The position numbers and the translations under genes were made by a program. DNA of 10,573 bases, taken from contig JAAZON010000202.1 of NCBI GenBank assembly GCA_012797725.1, forward strand, positions 1 to 10,573, in the 5' to 3' direction. Source of the DNA: SAR324 cluster bacterium (GTDB lineage Bacteria; Bdellovibrionota; UBA2361; JAAZON01). A model generated the notes under the pieces. The model made no database searches, was not told where the DNA came from, and worked only from the letters and a program-made list of their open reading frames with translations. Shown piece after piece: positions 6,909-10,573 of the stretch; positions within the stretch are counted from its first letter, which is position 1; every line of letters starts with the position of its first letter.

Positions 6909-7089
6909 CCAGAAAAAGGCGTTATACAAAAATCGAAAAAGACGGGATGGATTGATGATATCTGTTCTGCAAAATGCAAGGTGTTAAAAACCCTATAGAT
7001 ATTAATCTTTCAGAAAACGATCTGGTAACTATTTAGCTTAATGAAAGGGGAAAGGTACAAGCATCGATACGTAATTAGTATGTTTGTGC

Positions 7090-8652
7090 TTAATGAGCAA
7101 GACGTTGCCGTCTGTACTCCTCAGCAAATCCAAAGATCTTCTCAAACTCTGTTGCAAAGTAACCACTTAGCGGATTGCGATGTTCATCAATATGATTGAT
7201 TGATCCTTGACCTGCCGAAATATTGAGTCCAAGTGACCTGACAGACTTCAAGTAAGCTTCCAAAAAACTCTTCTTTTCCAAAATCTCTTCGGTGTTCACC
7301 AATCCAATATCGGGATCACAATACTCCTTGTACCAGCTTCTCCATTCATCAAATGTTACACTCATAGCCCATTCAAACGTGTAAGGAATTGGCTTCTGCT
7401 TCCAGCCCGGGTGCTTCAAATTCTCAATCCCGAATGATTTCCAGTCTAGCATTATAAAATTATTAACAAATGAAAGTTTCGTCAAACGCGCTAGTTCAGC
7501 CGACTGTTGAAAGTTATGTTCGATTGGAAGCCGATGTTTTTTGCGAAGGCAATTGACCCAGATATACTGTTCTGTGGAGCAGAGGAATCTATGGGTGAAC
7601 CAATTGACAAGCTCATCTATATCAGCAAACTCTTGGCCGTCAACTGATGCCCCAAGAGGAATATCCCAGAGAAAGAGAAGATCCTCATAATGACCAAAAA
7701 AACAAAAATCTGGCATAAAAAATGATCGTAAGCTTCGATCGGGAGAAGTGGGAAGTAGTGAGACTATACGTTCATTAAAAACTCTTAATTCATCTCCACG
7801 CATTGGATACTGCTTGAACTGCGATAGAAATCCTGTGTCACGAATGACTGTATCAGAGCGAAGTTTCATGGCATAAGGACGTGATACTTCTTTGAGTCCG
7901 TTCAAGGTTGATACTATTTGTCTGTTTAAGTTTGCAGCAACATAAATAGGAAGGCTAATTGGTACGGTAACAGCACCAGGATCTGGGTTCTTGATTATTC
8001 GATCAAAATCCAACCCGTCAACAGCACTTCCCTCCCATGTCGAAAGCACAATTTCTGCTCCTGGAAGATGTTCTCTAATACTACGTAGGCATTTGGGTGT
8101 ATAGATGGGATCAACTGGACCTTGAACCACGACACTAATGTCCTTGGAATTTACACGGTTACGGCAAGCAGCTTTCTTAACTTGCTCCACTAGGTAGCTC
8201 TGGTGTGACTCCGGAAAAACAAGCCCAAGTCGATCTTGAAGAAATCGCCCTAGCTCGCGAGAGAATACCAATGCCTTTTCAAAGGAGACAAGGCGCTGTG
8301 CAATCCGAATTAAATCATCTCCACTTCCATCAATTGAATCTTGATTGCTAAGTGAACTAAGCAATTTACGAAATTGGAGTGCAAGCAACGAGCATTCCTC
8401 TTCCTCGAACAGAGGTGCAAGATAAGAACCAAGGTGAAATCGCTTTGATGCATCTCGTCCCGAGAATTCCTCAAGTGCTGTCAGGTTTATTTTGTAATGA
8501 TTGAACAAGGGTCTCGATTCTATAGTTTGCAGAGCTTCTGCTAGCCGGGTTTTTAGTTGTTCGCAAGCCTGTGTGGGATCCTCATCATCTATTGCAGCTG
8601 CACGTAAGAGCTGTGCTTGAAAATCCGACTTATTCGGAAGGTTGGCTATCAT
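7090..8652 (-). CDS. WavE-family (LPS synthesis) glycosyltransferase with extra N-terminal region
   Basis: This 520-residue protein uses the ATG at 8650-8652. The frame stays open upstream to a TTG at 8787, but that would overlap the preceding gene by 119 bases; the chosen ATG lies 16 bases after that gene's stop, with GGGGCGGAG just before it. Residues about 171-440 match the WavE family: ISVVVQGPVDPIYTPKCLRS, AEIVLSTWEG (204-208 STWEG), DPGAV, NLNRQIVSTLNGLK, YAMKLRSD (263-267), FCFFGHYED and TEQYIWVNCL. WavE was described in Vibrio cholerae LPS core synthesis, and the fold is of glycosyltransferase type. Residues 1-170 are mostly helical and acidic and match nothing I recognise. Residues about 450-520 are a helical tail. 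It probably transfers the residue activated by the upstream fusion enzyme. Confidence 0.85.
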   Translation of the reverse strand: MIANLPNKSDFQAQLLRAAAIDDEDPTQACEQLKTRLAEALQTIESRPLFNHYKINLTALEEFSGRDASKRFHLGSYLAPLFEEEECSLLALQFRKLLSSLSNQDSIDGSGDDLIRIAQRLVSFEKALVFSRELGRFLQDRLGLVFPESHQSYLVEQVKKAACRNRVNSKDISVVVQGPVDPIYTPKCLRSIREHLPGAEIVLSTWEGSAVDGLDFDRIIKNPDPGAVTVPISLPIYVAANLNRQIVSTLNGLKEVSRPYAMKLRSDTVIRDTGFLSQFKQYPMRGDELRVFNERIVSLLPTSPDRSLRSFFMPDFCFFGHYEDLLFLWDIPLGASVDGQEFADIDELVNWFTHRFLCSTEQYIWVNCLRKKHRLPIEHNFQQSAELARLTKLSFVNNFIMLDWKSFGIENLKHPGWKQKPIPYTFEWAMSVTFDEWRSWYKEYCDPDIGLVNTEEILEKKSFLEAYLKSVRSLGLNISAGQGSINHIDEHRNPLSGYFATEFEKIFGFAEEYRRQRLAH

Positions 8653-8668
8653 AGCTCCGCCCCGAACA

Positions 8669-10141
8669 CTAGATGACCCGATGAAGAAGCAAATCAGCGT
8701 CAGGCGCTGCTTCATTGTGTTCTTGTGCGCAATGCTTTGGCCTATTATCTCTGATTGCCGAGAAAGGGAGATCGCTATCAAGTTCAATAAAATTAGTCTC
8801 TGCTGTGGAACCGCGCGAAGCTAAGAAGGCACTTAAATCTTCAGGAGTCCCAAGTCCATGCATGGCTGTTCTTGGGATTTCATAGGCATATACATTCTTT
8901 CCACTGGCTATCATCTCGTTAAATACTGGACACACATAGAACTCTCCGTTCACTCGTTGATTCTTTTGGATCATATCACTCGCAAATCGCACAAAATCAG
9001 ATCCATGACGGAAATAGTAGATCCCTACTGTTGCTTGATCGCTAATCACTCTTTTCTCAGCAACCTCCACAACGCGTCCATCGTCTCCTATTCGGGCATA
9101 ACTCCACTTTGGATGGGAGTCACGAAAAGTGAGCATGCCTCCATCAGCGCCAAGTCGCCGCATCTCTGATATAAAAGAATTGATATCACAATCGATATAC
9201 TGATCGCTGTTTGCGATAATTATCTCAGCGTTGTTATCGATATGACAACTCGCCAAAAGTACAGTACAAGCAGCCCCTTCAGTTAATCCATCAGTCGCTA
9301 CAACTTTTGCCGCTGGCTCAATTTGTTTAATAATTTCGTCAGCACAATAAACATCAATATGCTTCTTCTGCATTATTACCACTGGACGCCCAACTGTTTT
9401 GAAATTTCTCAAAACCAGACTAATCATGGGGTATCCTGCTACATCTATAAGCGGTTTTGGATGCACAAAACCAACTTCTGCGAATCGCTTGCCTTGTCCG
9501 GCCGCCGGGATGACTACATTAATCGTTTCGGCATCATTTACTGTTCTCATGACTCGGTAGTAGTTGACCTCCATGGGGCCAGCAACAGAACAAAGTACTC
9601 CCCCTGATGACACGGCTGCTCTTTTCCCAACATCACTGTCTTCCACAATAACACACTCGTCGGGACGGACTCCCAACCGGTCGAACGCTTTAAGATAGAT
9701 CTCGGGAGACGGCTTGCTCTCCTCAACATCTTGATTACTCAAATAGAATTCAGCAAATTCAATCAAACCACTCTTAGTAAGCATCCTTTCAACAGTTTCT
9801 CTCACCGCATTCGAGCAAATACCAATACGGAATCGTCGCTTAAGGAGACGCATCATCTCTGTTTTCTCTGGATCAGGCATGCAAAATTTATCGATTATAG
9901 CCAGAGTAATTTCTTGCTTGGATCGCTTCACCGCTTCCCAAAGATCTCTAGGTAAACCTCTCCGTTCCGTAAGAATCTCCAGTTTGCATCTAGTTGGAAT
10001 ACCTTTGTAAATATTGAGATGTTCTTGCCATGAGATAGGGTCAAGCTCGGAATGTTGAAGTGCTACATTTAGCGCATTGAAATGCCAACGATCTGCGTCG
10101 ACAAGAACCCCGTCCAGATCAAAAAGAATGGCTTTAATCAT
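8669..10141 (-). CDS. HAD-family phosphatase fused to a sugar-phosphate nucleotidyltransferase
   Basis: This 490-residue bifunctional protein uses the ATG at 10139-10141; the open frame extends to a TTG at 10183, but AGGGAGAGG lies 6 bases before this ATG. Residues 1-190 are a HAD-IA phosphatase/phosphomutase: motif I FDLDGVLVD (Asp8, Asp10), motif II GICSNA (Ser110), motif III Lys143 in SKPSPEIYLKA, motif IV VIVEDSDVGKRAA (Glu167, Asp168). Residues about 207-443 are an NTP transferase: VIPAAGQGKRF (215-220), HPKPLIDVAG (Lys229), IIANSDQYID (metal Asp313), GIYYFRHGSDF. The last 47 residues match nothing I know. Nucleotidyltransferases make NDP-linked donors from sugar or polyol phosphates; the HAD half may remove a phosphate from a precursor. 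Substrate and nucleotide are unknown. It is co-transcribed with the WavE-family gene. Confidence 0.9.
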   Translation of the reverse strand: MIKAILFDLDGVLVDADRWHFNALNVALQHSELDPISWQEHLNIYKGIPTRCKLEILTERRGLPRDLWEAVKRSKQEITLAIIDKFCMPDPEKTEMMRLLKRRFRIGICSNAVRETVERMLTKSGLIEFAEFYLSNQDVEESKPSPEIYLKAFDRLGVRPDECVIVEDSDVGKRAAVSSGGVLCSVAGPMEVNYYRVMRTVNDAETINVVIPAAGQGKRFAEVGFVHPKPLIDVAGYPMISLVLRNFKTVGRPVVIMQKKHIDVYCADEIIKQIEPAAKVVATDGLTEGAACTVLLASCHIDNNAEIIIANSDQYIDCDINSFISEMRRLGADGGMLTFRDSHPKWSYARIGDDGRVVEVAEKRVISDQATVGIYYFRHGSDFVRFASDMIQKNQRVNGEFYVCPVFNEMIASGKNVYAYEIPRTAMHGLGTPEDLSAFLASRGSTAETNFIELDSDLPFSAIRDNRPKHCAQEHNEAAPDADLLLHRVI

Positions 10142-10147
10142 GGTCAA

Positions 10148-10156
10148 CCTCTCCCT
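10148..10156 (-). promoter_or_regulatory. Strong ribosome binding site fixing the start of the fusion gene
   Basis: On the minus strand AGGGAGAGG is followed after 6 bases by the ATG at 10141. It makes the in-frame TTG at 10183 an unlikely start. The stop TAG of the small upstream ORF (10155-10157) overlaps its first bases, an arrangement that allows translational coupling. Confidence 0.65.
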
Positions 10157-10286
10157 ATTTATTCGAGAAATCTCTTTTACCAAGCAAAGATAGGTTTGAT
10201 GCTAGAGCTTCTGCTTTTATTAGATAAACGGTGAGTTCGTCAGGATTCAAAGTTTTCCCTCTTCTCCTGTATCCTTCTCCCATCAT
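10155..10286 (-). CDS. Possible small ORF (31-43 codons) upstream of the fusion gene
   Basis: A frame too short for routine gene calling reads from ATG-ATG at 10281-10286 to TAG at 10155-10157. It encodes 43 residues, MMGEGYRRRGKTLNPDELTV at the start and SLLGKRDFSNK at the end. A TTG at 10248-10250 has GAGG 7 bases upstream and gives a 31-residue alternative; the ATG pair has no visible ribosome binding site. The middle (PDELTVYLIKAEALASNLSLL) reads like a plausible amphipathic helix. The TAG touches the ribosome binding site of the next gene, as expected for a coupled leader gene. I do not recognise the peptide, and chance openness over this length is possible. Confidence 0.28.
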   Translation of the reverse strand: MMGEGYRRRGKTLNPDELTVYLIKAEALASNLSLLGKRDFSNK

Positions 10287-10362
10287 TAGGCAAGTATTCA
10301 GAGAGCTTTAAGACGGTTAAACTGAAAAATGAAAAGAAAGCAAGGTTTTAGCTAATCTGAAT

Positions 10363-10374
10363 ATGATCGATCAT
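10363..10374. repeat. 12-base perfect palindrome
   Basis: ATGATCGATCAT is its own reverse complement. It lies 77 bases upstream of the ATG pair of the small ORF and 222 bases upstream of the fusion gene start. It could be an operator for the cassette, but it matches no consensus I know. Confidence 0.35.
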
Positions 10375-10480
10375 TTTCGCCTTAGTTAATACTTTGCTTC
10401 CATAAAATCTTCCATTTCAACCACTCTGAAGCCATTCAAATACCTGCGGCATTTGACTTACGAAAATATAGCCCGAGTAC

Positions 10481-10500
10481 AGCGACAAATATTTATCGCT
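10481..10500. repeat. 20-base near-perfect palindrome (possible operator)
   Basis: AGCGACAAATATTTATCGCT equals its reverse complement except for one mirrored position pair. Ten symmetric base pairs with an AT-rich centre are typical of a dimeric repressor site, though no regulator gene lies beside it. TATCGC (10494-10499) can instead pair with GCGATA at 10514-10519, and CTCGCG (10511-10516) with CGCGAG (10551-10556), so alternative stem-loops are possible. Confidence 0.45.
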
Positions 10501-10573
10501 AGGGCATTGTCTCGCGATAGTGCCTGGGGAGAGAGTTTATCCGAATGCTTCGCGAGCTGAGTGCCGCAAGTAC

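Larger units (their letters stand above)
10142..10573. other. Upstream region of the glycan cassette, mostly non-coding
   Basis: Apart from the possible small ORF, no gene is supported in these 432 bases. I found no convincing -35/-10 pair for the cassette on the minus strand. Two palindromes stand out: a perfect 12-mer ATGATCGATCAT at 10363-10374, and a 20-mer AGCGACAAATATTTATCGCT at 10481-10500 with one mismatched pair. Further short inverted repeats crowd 10494-10556. The right edge is open but short in several frames, so a neighbouring gene may begin or end just outside. Confidence 0.5.

Noticed and set aside
7041..7199. Plus-strand 52-codon frame overlapping the end of the WavE-family gene
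   Set aside because: Most of it is antisense to the glycosyltransferase, and its translation has no recognisable features.
8653..8787. Extended N-terminus for the WavE-family gene starting at 8787
   Set aside because: The start codon would be TTG, and the extension lies inside the preceding gene's coding sequence by 119 bases. The ATG at 8652, just after that gene's stop and with a purine-rich site, is a better start.
10142..10183. Extended N-terminus for the fusion gene starting at TTG 10183
   Set aside because: The strong AGGGAGAGG site and the typical HAD opening MIKAILFDLDG fix the ATG at 10141; the extra 14 residues are charged and outside the domain.
10471..10573. tRNA-like or small RNA structure at the right edge
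   Set aside because: Short inverted repeats are present, but there is no T-arm consensus, no anticodon-arm geometry and no acceptor pairing for a tRNA; other RNA classes cannot be judged from one sequence.

Overview
This window reads as chromosomal DNA of a moderately AT-rich, probably Gram-negative bacterium. Supporting this are a cytochrome bd quinol oxidase, a signal-peptide-bearing metalloprotease, an SPFH/NfeD membrane pair and an LPS-type (WavE-family) glycosyltransferase. I cannot assign a species or phylum from the sequence. I see no insertion sequence, integrase, tRNA, rRNA or CRISPR array.

Left part (1-2982): a divergent pair comes first. The N-terminal 269 codons of cydA run off the left edge on the minus strand. 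A DtxR/MntR-like metal-dependent repressor starts at 1119 on the plus strand behind a good sigma70-type promoter (TTGTCC-17-TATAAT). Downstream on the plus strand are a YqeY-family GatB-like protein and a TIGR01777-type SDR protein.

Middle part (2990-5687): three minus-strand genes run metalloprotease, NfeD-like protein, SPFH/stomatin-like protein, with a candidate promoter at 5741-5769. The last gene ends only 7 bases from the stop of the plus-strand SDR gene. NfeD and SPFH proteins are known partners. A secreted HEXXH protease directly upstream suggests a membrane or envelope quality-control unit, which is inference.

Right part (6014-10286): a minus-strand surface-glycan cassette. In transcription order it holds a possible 31-43 codon small ORF, a HAD phosphatase/nucleotidyltransferase fusion, a WavE-family glycosyltransferase with an unassigned N-terminal region, a very compact glycerophosphodiester phosphodiesterase-like protein, and a small cupin. 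The last two have their own candidate promoter. The likely joint job is to make an activated (nucleotide-linked) building block and add it to a surface polysaccharide. The actual sugar or polyol cannot be read from sequence.

Several starts were revised. The fusion protein begins at 10141, the glycosyltransferase at 8652 and the phosphodiesterase at 6834, rather than at upstream TTG codons. Non-coding stretches longer than 300 bases lie at 808-1118, 5688-6013 and 10142-10573. The last carries two notable palindromes.
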